Part shown: piece after piece, positions 9,900-18,991 of the stretch
Layout: each line of letters begins with the position of its first letter
How positions within the stretch are numbered: position 1 is the first letter of the stretch
Assembly (NCBI RefSeq): GCF_000577275.2
Contig: NZ_HG916853.1
Location: 87,688-151,687 of the forward strand
Direction of reading: 5' to 3'
Length of the DNA stretch: 64,000 nucleotides
From: Rhizobium favelukesii
GTDB taxonomy: Bacteria > Pseudomonadota > Alphaproteobacteria > Rhizobiales > Rhizobiaceae
Made by a program: the position numbers and the translations under genes
Notes under the pieces: model-generated
What the model was told of the DNA's origin: nothing
Database searches by the model: none
The model's input: the letters and a program-made list of their open reading frames with translations, nothing else

Positions 9900-10365
9900 A
9901 GGCCGTCGTCCGCCATGGCGCTCGTGAGGCATCATCCCGGAGCGGAATCGGCGAACGCACCCGTGAAGACGACCGCAAAGCGGAGCCGGAAGGCGTTCCG
10001 GCCGGCGAACTGGCGCGGATGCTCGACGTTCCCCAGAACACCAGGTCCGCACATCGCCACGCTGCAACGCGCGGCCACCTCAAGAGCGAGCGGCAGTGAC
10101 GTTCCATCATCTATCGGGCCGACCACGAAGGGTTCCCCACACTGACACCGTTTCCCCTGAGGGACTGCTGCGGCGGGAACGGGGAACTCTGCGCGCCACT
10201 CATCGCCGATCCCGCGCCCTGCTGCTCGCCGGAGACTTCCCAGGCATGCGTGAACGACGCTGGAACGGACGCCGGTCGGCGGGCGGCCCTGAGGGCCGCC
10301 GGGTTGCCGATCACGCGGCAAGCGCCAGAATACAGACGCTTGACATGCCGAACAAAATAGGAACA
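9900..10365 (+). pseudogene. ArsR-family regulator remnant, several frameshifts
   Basis: No single frame is long, but consecutive pieces in shifted frames spell an ArsR-type repressor: EGVPAGELARMLDVPQNT (helix-turn-helix), then HIATLQRA, then after a shift RSIIYRADHEGF, and finally DCCGGNGELCAPLIAD with adjacent cysteines typical of the arsenic-sensing C terminus. An in-frame TGA interrupts the wing. At least two indels have occurred. The base composition is as GC-rich as nearby genes. A gene fragment long out of use is the best explanation. Confidence 0.6.
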
Positions 10366-10599
10366 TATGCGCATCGGCAGTGATGCCTGCAGCCATGACC
10401 GCTGCAACGCCAAGACAGTTTCCACAAGCGGAGACATGATTGTGACCCGGATCGAGTTACGAATACGCCACTAGGTGCGGCTTCTGGGGCCAACGCGCGG
10501 GATTCTCGCGCATTCACGCACCGCCTATCGTCAGGGTCATTCGGCCAGCCTCCACCTCCATATCTGCGATGGTTTAAGCTGTGAGAGCGGCGTGCATTC
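10366..10599. other. Non-coding stretch between gene remnants
   Basis: I see no plausible gene, strong hairpin or repeat here. It separates the ArsR remnant from the oxidoreductase fragment. Confidence 0.4.
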
Positions 10600-10604
10600 C
10601 GTAT

Positions 10605-11125
10605 CGGTTTGGCACGGCTAACTATACGGGCTATCCGATGGTTCGCCAGGCGCGCGAGATGATCGCGAATGGCGAACTCGGCGACATTCGCGTCGTCCAG
10701 GCCGAATATCCGCAGGACTGGCTGACGGAAGCGGTCGAGCAAACCGGCCAGAAACAGACCGCATGGCGCACCGATCCGGCGCAATCCGGCGTCGGCGGCT
10801 CGACCGGCGATATCGGCACGCACGCCTATAATCTCGCCGCCTTCATCACTGGTCTGGAGCTCGACAGCCTCGCCGCCGATCTCGACAGCTTCGTTCCCGG
10901 CCGCCGGCTGGACGATAATGCGCATGTCATGCTGCGCTTCAAGGCGAAGGGTTCGGAGAAGCCGGCCAAGGGCATGCTCTGGTGCAGCCAGGTGGCGCCC
11001 GGCCATGAAAATGGCCTGATGGTCCGCGTTTACGGCACCAAGGGCGGGCTGGAATGGACCCAGAAGGACCCGAACTACTTGTGGCACACGCCTTTCGGCG
11101 AGTCGAAGCGGCTGGAGAGCGTGAA
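10605..11125 (+). pseudogene. Gfo/Idh/MocA-family oxidoreductase, internal fragment
   Basis: The frame from about 10605 encodes HxxNYTGYPMVRQAREMI-like sequence (here FGTANYTGYPMVRQAREMI), then GELGDIRVVQAEYPQDWL, GGSTGDIGTHAYNLAAF with the conserved DIGTH motif, and VYGTKGGLEWTQKDPNYLW. This is the C-terminal catalytic half of an NAD(P)-dependent sugar/inositol dehydrogenase. The Rossmann N terminus and the last part of the protein are missing. The frame stays open to 11441, but sequence after about 11115 is unrelated. Confidence 0.8.
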
Positions 11126-11347
11126 TGGCACTGATCGACCGGCAAGTGAAGAGCTACCTCGTCACGGTCAAGTCGCTGCAATTTCCGTCGAGCCTGTGCA
11201 TTCCGAAGAAGCCGTAAACGGTGGCGGCGATAAGGTCGATCTCGAAGAGACCAAACCCGTCGGGGCCGCTCATCCGGCTTTATCCGGCGGTACTGGCATC
11301 GACGTCACCGCTGCACATGATGATGCTACGCAGGTCAGGCGAATTGA

Positions 11348-11542
11348 GCACCGCGCAAGCAAAGAAGTCGCCGCAAAGAAGCGGTGGCGATTTCGAACGG
11401 TTCCCAGGCCTCCCAGATCGTGCACGCTGCAGATGAAATGAAGCTGGATGAAGAGATCAGGGTGCTCAGGGGTCAGCTGGCCGGAAAGCTGAAGCTGCAA
11501 AATGCGCGGTTAAGAAAAATGCTGGAGCGGTTTGAACGGTGA
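11348..11542 (+). pseudogene. C-terminal tail of a SyrB-like regulatory protein (remnant)
   Basis: After an in-frame TGA at 11345 this frame reads KEAVAISNGSQASQIVHAAD, then LDEEIRVLRGQLAGKL and QNARLRKMLERFER. The short heptad-like ending resembles the tails of SyrB-type and related rhizobial DNA-binding proteins (LRKLLAEKLxxENAxLRK). The N-terminal part is not recognisable. I regard the family name as tentative. Confidence 0.35.
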
Positions 11543-11713
11543 AAAAGTTGCGGTGCTTTTGAGCCAAGGATCGACTGCAAGCCTGTTGCAAGTGAACAAT
11601 CTCAGATTTGAATAAGGTGTCGCCGGTCGATTCTGTTCAAGGCGACCAGTGCTCATCACCTTACATTTCAGAGAACCGCCGGACCGCGTCATCTTGCTGG
11701 CGCATCAACGACC

Positions 11714-12094
11714 TCAGACGCTTCCGGATCGCGCAGATGGAGTCCCCTTTGCCGACCTGAACCATCGCTTCCAGTGCGGAAAATTGAGCTTGCGCACGTT
11801 GGTCGTGCCGCGGTCAGCCTCCATGCGGATCAGTTCTTCGAGATCGAATGGCTTGCCCTTAGCCGCAAGTTTCTCGGCCTTGGCTTTGGCCGCCTTCTCA
11901 AGTGCGAAGCGCGGCGAGGGCAGTCCCCAGCGCGCATGGACCAGCTGCTTCTTTCCGTCGGCGGAATTGCGGACGATCGGCCCCATCTGATTGGGGTTCA
12001 TCTGGTAGGCGGGCATCAGGTTGATCAGGCTTTCGGCGTCCTGGGCCCACTTCGCTACCCAGTCCTTGTCTTCCATGCGATATAGGTTGCACAT
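11714..12094 (-). pseudogene. SOS response-associated peptidase (SRAP/HMCES/YedK), truncated
   Basis: The start at 12094 gives MCNLYRM with the catalytic Cys2 that crosslinks to abasic sites in single-stranded DNA. The conserved ADRGTTNVRKLNFPHWKRWF follows, but after residue 113 the sequence becomes unrelated and stops at 127 residues. Family members have about 220-260 residues; the lost part holds the catalytic Glu and His. It lies 62 bases downstream of the ligase gene in the same direction, so the two were probably one repair operon. Confidence 0.8.
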
Positions 12095-12156
12095 AGCAGG
12101 CCATCTACTCCGCTTGAGCTCGGTGGAGGACAATCTAGCGGACAGCGCTAATTTCG

Positions 12157-13221
12157 CTAGTCGAGCCGGAAGACGTCGGCATTGTCCTGGCGTTCTCGCA
12201 GGCCTTTGTAGGACGGATGACGGAGTTTCCCGTCTGTCGTCCAGGCGCGAAACTCGATCTCGGCAATCAAGGTCGGTTCGACCCAGACAACATCTGCACT
12301 TCCGGAATAGGGCAGGGGCGGTTGCTTTCGCTTCCATCGCAGCGTGTCCAGCATCTTTCGCAGCCTGATCGCCTCGACTTCTTTGAATCCCGTGCCGACG
12401 CTTCCGACGTGGACGAGCTCATCACCACGATACGCGGCGAGCACCAACGAGCCGAAGCCGGCAAGGGATGCTGCCGACCTCTCATAGCCGACGATGAAGA
12501 AGGCCTCGCTCTGGATGCATTTGACCTTTACCCAATCGCCGGTCCGGCCCGAGCGATAGGGCCGGTCGAGGTGCTTGCCGACGATACCTTCCAGGCCGAC
12601 GCGGCAGACATGCTCCAGCAGGACAGCTGGTTCGGCATCGAGTGTTTCAGATAGTCGAATGGCGCCGACCTGGTCATTCCCTGGGGCGTTTAACGTGTCC
12701 TCGAGAAGGTGTCGGCGCGAACGGTATTCGACACCGCGCAGATCATGCCCGTCCAGATAAACAAGATCGAAAGCGTAGAGGACGGCTTCGGAGGCACGGT
12801 TGCCAGCCTGTTTACCGGATGCGCCCAGCGATTGCTGCAGTAGCCCGAAATCCGGCCGCCCGTCTTCGTCGAGCACGACGGCTTCGCCATCGATGATCAT
12901 CGTCGCCGGCCCGAGCGCTCGGGCGGCCTGCTCTATTGCCGGAAACCGATGCGTCCAGTCATGGCCGCCACGCGTGAGGATCCGGATCCCCTGCGGCTCG
13001 ATATGAACGGCGAGGCGATAGCCATCCCATTTCAGCTCCCAGCTCCACTCGTTTCCCTTTGGGGGATGGGACTTCAGTTGCGCCAGCGCAGGCTCGACAC
13101 GCTCGGGCATTGGATCGAACAGCAGCTGTGGTTGAGCTGGATTGCGCTTGCCGCGCGGCCGGGAACGGATCGGGGCCTCGGTGTCGCGAAGGAGGGGTTT
13201 TGATCTCGGAGGCTTCGGCAT
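12157..13221 (-). CDS. ATP-dependent DNA ligase, LigD ligase-domain type
   Basis: A protein of 354 residues. The nucleotidyltransferase motif ELKWDGYRL has the adenylated lysine at residue 64. Other ligase motifs are IIDGEAVVLDEDG, LYAFDLVYLDG, LEGIVGKHLDRPY and DWVKVKC. The C-terminal OB fold contains VGSVGTGF and AEIEFRAWT. It lacks the polymerase and nuclease domains of full LigD, as in plasmid-borne stand-alone ligases of rhizobia. Such enzymes act in Ku-dependent end joining or base-excision repair. No ku gene is seen in the window. It is divergent from imuA. Confidence 0.92.
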   Translation of the reverse strand: MPKPPRSKPLLRDTEAPIRSRPRGKRNPAQPQLLFDPMPERVEPALAQLKSHPPKGNEWSWELKWDGYRLAVHIEPQGIRILTRGGHDWTHRFPAIEQAARALGPATMIIDGEAVVLDEDGRPDFGLLQQSLGASGKQAGNRASEAVLYAFDLVYLDGHDLRGVEYRSRRHLLEDTLNAPGNDQVGAIRLSETLDAEPAVLLEHVCRVGLEGIVGKHLDRPYRSGRTGDWVKVKCIQSEAFFIVGYERSAASLAGFGSLVLAAYRGDELVHVGSVGTGFKEVEAIRLRKMLDTLRWKRKQPPLPYSGSADVVWVEPTLIAEIEFRAWTTDGKLRHPSYKGLRERQDNADVFRLD

Positions 13222-13426
13222 CCCGACAGTTCAGCAGAAAAATCTTAAAGGCACTGTGACGATGCCGACTTGTCCCCGCAATCCACACAAAGGGATTAGC
13301 GCTCGCAAACGCTCAAAAAAAATCCGCGGGCCGCTATTCGGCTGATTCCCTTCGGTATTCTGCCGATTTCTAATGTTCAGGATAATATTCCCATCCCTCC
13401 GGTTGCTTGACTCTTCAAATGGCTCG

Positions 13427-13441
13427 GAACAGAAAGAGAAC
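13427..13441. promoter_or_regulatory. LexA (SOS) box of the imuA operon
   Basis: The sequence GAACAGAAAGAGAAC is GAAC-N7-GAAC, the complement of the alphaproteobacterial LexA operator GTTC-N7-GTTC. It lies 61 bases upstream of the imuA start in the intergenic region divergent with the ligase gene. imuA-imuB-dnaE2 operons are LexA-regulated in this class. Confidence 0.85.
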
Positions 13442-13502
13442 ATCCGCATTTTGCCTGACATGATGTCGGCCGCCAACACGACCTTGAAGGGAGCCGTGAA
13501 CG

Positions 13503-14255
13503 ATGACTGCTGCCCGTCAAAGGGTGATCTCTGAACTGCGCGAGCGGATTGCATCGGTGGAAGGCGTGTCAGCCAGAATGGCTGGCTGTCTCTCCTTCGG
13601 CGTGCCGGAGATCGATGCGGTCTTGCCCGGAGGTGGTCTGGCCCATGGCGCCCTGCACGAGTTTGCAGGCGGCGGGTCGGGCACGGTGGATGGTGCGGCA
13701 GCGGCGCTCTGTGCCGCAGGCATCGCGGCCCGCACCAAAGGCCCGATCGTCTGGTGCCTGACGCGCCCCGATCTGTTCTTTCCTGCGCTCGCTGAGGTCG
13801 GCCTCCATGCCGATCGGGTGATCTTTGTCGAATCCGACAGGGAGGAGGACGTTCTGGCAAACATGGAGGAAGGGCTGTCCTTTGGCGGGCTCGGCGCAGT
13901 CGTCGGTGAACTCGTTCGCCTGCCGATGATCAGCTCGCGCCGGCTGCAGCTGGCGGCTGAGCGAACGGGCACGATGGCGCTTGCCGTCCGGCGTTGGCGG
14001 CGACAGACGGAGGCCAATGACTTCGGGCAGCCGACGGCATCGACCACGCGGTGGCGGGTGAGCGTCATGCCGTCGGAGGAATTGCCAGTGCCGGGTGTGG
14101 GGAGAGCCCAATGGTTGCTGGAATTGATGCGCGTGAAGGCGGGTGAATGTGCTGAGTTTCTCGTGAGGGCGTGCGATGACAAGGGTCGTCTCGATCTATC
14201 TTCCGGATCTGCCGACGGATCGCATTCGTCGCGCCGATCCGTCTATTCCGCCTGA
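13503..14255 (+). CDS. imuA: ImuA, RecA-like component of mutasome
   Basis: A protein of 250 residues with a degenerate RecA/SulA-type fold: FGVPEIDAVLPGGGLAHGALHEF and GPIVWCLTRPDLFFPALAEVGL. ImuA works with ImuB and DnaE2 in translesion synthesis after DNA damage. A LexA box sits upstream and imuB follows with an 80-base overlap, so the two are translated from one messenger. Its end inside imuB is longer than in many homologues but not abnormal. Confidence 0.92.
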   Translation: MTAARQRVISELRERIASVEGVSARMAGCLSFGVPEIDAVLPGGGLAHGALHEFAGGGSGTVDGAAAALCAAGIAARTKGPIVWCLTRPDLFFPALAEVGLHADRVIFVESDREEDVLANMEEGLSFGGLGAVVGELVRLPMISSRRLQLAAERTGTMALAVRRWRRQTEANDFGQPTASTTRWRVSVMPSEELPVPGVGRAQWLLELMRVKAGECAEFLVRACDDKGRLDLSSGSADGSHSSRRSVYSA

Positions 14256-15687
14256 ACAGGCGATTGCCGTGATCGCGAGAAGCGGCTCCAAACGCTGGGT
14301 GTCGGCCGCCGACGCGGCCGCCAGAAAAGCCGGCGTTCATGTCGGCATGCCGGCGGCCAAAGCACAGGCGCTGTTTCGCGGCCTGATGCTGGTCGATGCG
14401 GATCCTGCAATGGATGCCGCAGCACTCGAACGCATTACGCTCTGGGCGCTGACGCTCTATTCGCCGATCGTCGCGGTCGATGGGATTGATGGGATCGTCA
14501 TGGACACAGAGGGTGCCGATCACCTGCAAGGCGGCGAGCTGCCGATGGTGACGAAGATCGCCAATCAGTTCCTGGCAAAAAAACTCACGCCCCGTGTCGC
14601 GATCGCCGACACCTGGGGAGCAGCACACGCCTGCGCCCGCGCCATCAGCCGCGAAACGGTGATCGTGCCTTCAGGTGAGACCGTCCGCGCCGTCGAAAGA
14701 CTGCCGATATCGTTGCTGCGCCTTCCCGGGAAAGTCGTCAGCGATCTGCGCACGCTTGGTTTCCAGACAATCGGCGAATTGGCCAACACGCCGCGCGCGC
14801 CGCTGACGCTTCGTTTCGGTCCGGAGATTGGCCGGCGGCTCGACCAGATATTCGGCCGCATCTGCGAACCCATCAATCCGATCCGCACCGCCGAGCTCGT
14901 CGAGGTGAGCCGCGCCTTTGCCGAACCGATCGGTGCTGCCGAAACCATCAACAAATATGTCGGCCGGCTGGTCGTGCAACTGATCGAGGAGCTCCAAAGG
15001 CGTGGCCTTGGCGTCCGCCGCGCCGACCTGATCGTCGAAAAGGTTGACGGTTCGCGGCAGGCGATCCGCGCCGGCACGGTGAAGCCGGTGCGCGATGTCG
15101 CCTGGCTGACGAAGCTGTTTCGCGACCGGACGGAAAAGATCGAGCCCGGTTTCGGGATCGAGAAGCTGACCCTAGTTGCGGTCATGGCTGAGCCGCTGGA
15201 GGAGCGCCAGAAATCCTCCTCGCTGGTCGAGGAGGAAGTGAAGGACGTGACGCCGCTGATCGATATCTACGGCAACCGTGGGCAACGTGTTTATCGGGTG
15301 GCACCGGTTGCCTCCGACGTGCCCGAGCGCTCCGTCCAGCGCATCAGTCCTGCTGCCGATCCGGTCGAGGTCACGTGGGTCAGCCATTGGCGCCGGCCGG
15401 TCCGGCTGCTGGCCCGTCCGGAGCTGATCGAGGCCATCGCCTTGCTGCCGGACCGGCCGCCGGTCTCGATCACCTGGCGCGGCAAGCGGCGGAAGGTCAA
15501 GCGCGCCGACGGTCCGGAACGGATCTTTGGCGAGTGGTGGCGGCGCGACGCGGAGATGGAGGCGGTGCGGGATTATTTCGTCATCGAAGACGAGGCTGGC
15601 GAGCGTCTCTGGGTGTTTCGCTCCGGTGATGGCATCGATCCCGAAACCGGAAGCCATCGCTGGTTCGTGCATGGGATCTTCGCATGA
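14176..15687 (+). CDS. imuB: ImuB, Y-family polymerase-like mutasome hub
   Basis: A Y-family polymerase-like protein of 503 residues (MTRVVSIYLPDLPTDRIRR, then ARKAGVHVGMPAAKAQALF, LRLPGKVVSDLRTLGFQTIG as helix-hairpin-helix). ImuB proteins lack the catalytic acidic residues and act as the adaptor that binds the sliding clamp, ImuA and DnaE2. I saw no DD or DE pair at the expected place, in line with this. The end overlaps the dnaE2 start (ATGA). Confidence 0.93.
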   Translation: MTRVVSIYLPDLPTDRIRRADPSIPPEQAIAVIARSGSKRWVSAADAAARKAGVHVGMPAAKAQALFRGLMLVDADPAMDAAALERITLWALTLYSPIVAVDGIDGIVMDTEGADHLQGGELPMVTKIANQFLAKKLTPRVAIADTWGAAHACARAISRETVIVPSGETVRAVERLPISLLRLPGKVVSDLRTLGFQTIGELANTPRAPLTLRFGPEIGRRLDQIFGRICEPINPIRTAELVEVSRAFAEPIGAAETINKYVGRLVVQLIEELQRRGLGVRRADLIVEKVDGSRQAIRAGTVKPVRDVAWLTKLFRDRTEKIEPGFGIEKLTLVAVMAEPLEERQKSSSLVEEEVKDVTPLIDIYGNRGQRVYRVAPVASDVPERSVQRISPAADPVEVTWVSHWRRPVRLLARPELIEAIALLPDRPPVSITWRGKRRKVKRADGPERIFGEWWRRDAEMEAVRDYFVIEDEAGERLWVFRSGDGIDPETGSHRWFVHGIFA

Positions 15688-16865
15688 GCTATGCCGAGCT
15701 GCAGGTCACGACCCATTTTTCCTTCCTGCGCGGTGCAAGCTCGGCGCAGGAACTGTTCGAGACCGCCAAGGCCCTCGGCATCGAAGCACTCGGCGTCGTT
15801 GACCGCAATTCGCTTGCCGGAATCGTTAGGGCACTCGAAGCATCCCGTGCCACGGGATTACGTCTCGTTGTCGGTTGCCGGCTCGATCTGCAAGATGGCA
15901 TGTCGTTGCTGGTCTATCCCACCGACCGGGCTGCCTATTCCCGGCTGACCCGCCTCATCACGCTCGGCAAGTCGCGCGGTGGCAAGAACAACTGTATCCT
16001 GCACTGGGACGACGTCGTCGCATACAATGACGGCATGATCGGCATTCTTGTGCCGGATCTGCCGGATGACGCCTGCGCGATCCAGCTGCGCAAGATGGCC
16101 GAGCTGTTTGGGGATCGCGCCTATGTATCGCTTTGTCTGCGGCGCCGGCAGAACGACCAGCTGCGGCTGCATGAGATTTCCAATCTCGCTGCGCGGTTCA
16201 AGGTGAAGACGGTCGTCACCAATGACGTCCTCTTCCATGAGCCAGGTCGCCGGCAGTTGCAGGACATCGTCACCTGCATTCGGACCCGCACCACGATCGA
16301 CGAGGTCGGCTTCGAGCGCGAGCGCCACGCCGATCGCTACCTGAAGCCGCCGGAAGAAATGGAGCGCCTGTTTCCGCGATACCGGCAAGCCCTCGCGCGA
16401 ACCCTGGAGATTGTCCGTCGGTGCACTTTCTCGCTCGAGGAACTCACCTACCAATATCCGGAGGAGGCGATCGTGCCGGGCAAGGATGCCCAGGCCTCGC
16501 TGGAGCACTATGTCTGGCAATGCGCGCCCGATCGCTATCCGGAAGGCCTACCGCCCGATGTGTTGAAGGTCGTGCGGCACGAGCTCGATCTCATCCGCAC
16601 CATGAAATACGCGCCCTATTTTCTGACGGTCTTCTCGATCGTGCGCTATGCGCGGTCTCAAGATATCCTCTGCCAGGGGAGGGGGTCTGCCGCCAACAGC
16701 GCCGTCTGCTACATCCTCGGCATCACCAGTATCGATCCCTCGACCAACGATCTTCTATTCGAACGCTTCGTGAGCCAGGAGCGCGACGAGCCGCCGGATA
16801 TCGACGTTGATTTCGAGCACGAGCGGCGCGAAGAGGTGATCCAGTGGATCTACCAGACATGGGGT
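15684..16865 (+). pseudogene. dnaE2: dnaE2 (imuC) error-prone polymerase, interrupted by IS110
   Basis: About 393 residues of a DnaE2 remain: PHP domain start YAELQVTTHFSFLRGASSAQ, then CQGRGSAANSAVCYILGIT and PPDIDVDFEHERREEVIQWI with catalytic aspartates. Around 16862 the sequence changes to an IS110 element. Full DnaE2 has about 1080-1150 residues; the rest of the palm, the fingers and the beta-binding and OB regions are not found downstream of the IS, so the 3' part has been lost, not just displaced. The frame continues without a stop into the transposase. Confidence 0.9.
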
Positions 16866-18100
16866 AATCGCGGCGCGACCGTCCCAGGCCAGTCTATAAA
16901 TTACGGATGGCAAGGGTGGTTGCCCCCGATAAGATGGAAATACGGGCTCTCGATTGGTACCGGGCCCAAACACCAAATGGAGGCAACCATGGACCGATAT
17001 ATAGGGCTCGACGTTTCGTTGAAAGATACCGCCATCTCGATCCGAGAAGACGGGAAGCGGATATGGCGCGGGAAGTGCCCTTCGGACCCAAAACTTTTGG
17101 CGCAGATGATCCGCAAGCACGCGCCAAACGCCAAGCGCGTCGTATTCGAGACGGGGCCGCTGTCGACGTGGTTCTATCATGCGCTGACGGCCGAAGGGGT
17201 TCCGGCAATCTGCATTGAAGCGCGGCACGCGCAAAAGGTCTTGAACGAGACGCTCAACAAGACCGATGCCAATAATGCGGATGGCTTGGCGCAACTGGCC
17301 GAAGCCGGCTTCTACAAGGCGGTCCGGGTAAAAGCGTTCGACAGCATGCTGACGCGCACGCTGGTGACGGCCCGCAATCAGCTTTTGAGCATCTCAACCC
17401 AGCTCAGCAACCAGATCCGCGGCCTGATGAAGACGTTCGGTCTGATCGTCCCCAAAGGAACAGGTCGGGTGTTTGATAGCAATGTAAGAGAGTTTTTGGA
17501 TGGGAATGACGGCCTGGCATGGATCATATTGCCTCTGCTTGAGGCGTGGCGCGACATACGCAAGCGCGCGGCCGATCTTGATCGCCAGTTGCTCGTAGCG
17601 GCGCGGAAAAGCCAGGCGACGAAGCTGTTGATGACGATCCCGGGGATCGGCGCTGTCACCGCCGTCTCCTATGTCGCCGCGATTGAAGATCCAGACAACT
17701 TCCGAACGTCGCGCTCGGTTGGCGCCTGGCTCGGGCTGACAACGCGGCGCTACCAGTCAGGCGAAGTCGATTATGACGGCCACATCTCGCGAAGAGGTGA
17801 CCACCGTCTGCGGGGACTGCTTTATGAAGCGGCGACTGTGATCCTTACGAGAACCAGTGCCAGGAACGAGAGCAGTCTCAAGAGCTGGGGGCTTAAACTG
17901 CGTGAGCGGTTGGGCTTCAAGCGCGCTGCGGTGGCGATCGCCCGTAAGCTTGCGGTCATCATGCACAGCATGCTCAAGACGGGAGAAGTGTTCAACGCAT
18001 TGGCTGGCGCCACCGCATAAGCGAAGTGCCAGCCTTCTAACTCAGCGCGTCAAACCCGATTTGAGGCACTGAGCGTCCCTGCTGCGGACGTGGATTGGAT
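16866..18100 (+). mobile_element. IS110-family insertion element (approximate limits)
   Basis: The element carries one transposase and sits inside dnaE2. IS110 elements lack classic inverted repeats, so the ends are not marked in the sequence. I place the left end where DnaE2 similarity ends and the right end within about 100 bases after the transposase stop; both are estimates. Confidence 0.7.
16989..18020 (+). CDS. IS110-family transposase
   Basis: A protein of 343 residues. The N-terminal DEDD RuvC-like domain has RYIGLDVSLKDTAISI, VVFETGPLSTW and NKTDANNADGLAQL. The C-terminal transposase_20 domain has LLMTIPGIGAVTAVSYVAAI, SVGAWLGLTTRRYQSGE and SRRGDHRLRGLLYEAA, with the serine used as nucleophile in this family. 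I chose the ATG at 16989, where family members start; the frame is open upstream into dnaE2. Confidence 0.95.
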   Translation: MDRYIGLDVSLKDTAISIREDGKRIWRGKCPSDPKLLAQMIRKHAPNAKRVVFETGPLSTWFYHALTAEGVPAICIEARHAQKVLNETLNKTDANNADGLAQLAEAGFYKAVRVKAFDSMLTRTLVTARNQLLSISTQLSNQIRGLMKTFGLIVPKGTGRVFDSNVREFLDGNDGLAWIILPLLEAWRDIRKRAADLDRQLLVAARKSQATKLLMTIPGIGAVTAVSYVAAIEDPDNFRTSRSVGAWLGLTTRRYQSGEVDYDGHISRRGDHRLRGLLYEAATVILTRTSARNESSLKSWGLKLRERLGFKRAAVAIARKLAVIMHSMLKTGEVFNALAGATA

Positions 18101-18494
18101 CATTCCGTTGAGTTGGGCTGCAGCTCGTTCGAGACTGCGCACCAGACATAGGAAGGTCCACCCTGCGAAGACCCATTGTGCGGCGACATTTCGGCAGGAC
18201 ACCAAGCGCGGTCCACTTCAGTGCCATCTCCATCTCTCCTGTAACGTTTAGCGACCGGGAAGGTACAAGGCTGGCTAAGATTCCTGCAAACGCGCGATGC
18301 GGGCCGTCCACAGAAACTCGGGCTAGAAGGTCTTCGGCATTGCAAGTCAATAGCGGCGGCCAGGTTACCCGCCCTTGCGGAAATCGGCGTTTCCCTCTGG
18401 CGGCCCCCTCCCCGATGCAGTATCGAGGCGCGTTCGCGCTAGGCAAGCGTCAGGCCAGCGACGCTCGCTATCGCGAGCGAAGAAGGAGCATCGC
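18101..18494. other. Intergenic region after IS110
   Basis: No convincing gene is visible. The part close to the IS is probably IS flank. Just before the DUF488 gene lie an inverted repeat-like stretch (GCTCGCTATCGCGAGC) and an AGAAGGAG ribosome-binding site. Confidence 0.4.
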
Positions 18495-18983
18495 ATGAAG
18501 ACAGTCTACACCATCGGCTACGAGGGCACCGACATCGAGCGTTTCGTGAAGACGCTGACCGCCGTCGGAATCGAAGCGGTAGCAGATGTCCGGGCAGTTC
18601 CCCTGTCACGCAAGAAGGGATTCTCCAAGAACGCTTTGCGGGAGCATCTTGAAAAAGCCGGCATCAAGTATCTCGCGATGCAGCAGCTTGGCGATCCGAA
18701 AGAAGGCCGTGAAGCGGCGAAGGCGGGCGACTACGATCGGTTCCGCTCGATCTATTCCGGGCATGTTGACCTTCCCGAAGTAGCCGCGGCAATTGAAGAG
18801 CTCGCGACCGCCTCCGAGGAGCAGGCGGTCTGCCTCCTCTGCTTCGAACGCGATCCGAAAACCTGCCACCGATTCATAGTCGGCGAACGCATGGGCGCTT
18901 TCGGATACGAGATGACGCATCTCTTCGGCGACGATCCTGCACGGTACATCCGAAACCAGGACCGGCTTCCGAAGCGGTCGTAG
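18495..18983 (+). CDS. DUF488 family protein
   Basis: A protein of 162 residues with the DUF488 signatures TIGYEGTDIERFVKTL at the N terminus, DVRAVPLSRKKGFSK, and LLCFERDPKTCHRFIVGE near residue 120. The family function is not established; conserved Cys, His and Arg residues suggest binding of a nucleic acid or metal. The ATG at 18495 follows a good AGAAGGAG site. The gene converges on an unknown gene with only 8 bases between them; DUF488 genes are often found near such partners on mobile elements. Confidence 0.88.
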   Translation: MKTVYTIGYEGTDIERFVKTLTAVGIEAVADVRAVPLSRKKGFSKNALREHLEKAGIKYLAMQQLGDPKEGREAAKAGDYDRFRSIYSGHVDLPEVAAAIEELATASEEQAVCLLCFERDPKTCHRFIVGERMGAFGYEMTHLFGDDPARYIRNQDRLPKRS

Positions 18984-18991
18984 CTCTTTAG

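Noticed and set aside
10139..10320. Possible intact ArsR gene
   Set aside because: An in-frame stop and at least two frame changes rule out a functional protein, although the motifs are clear.
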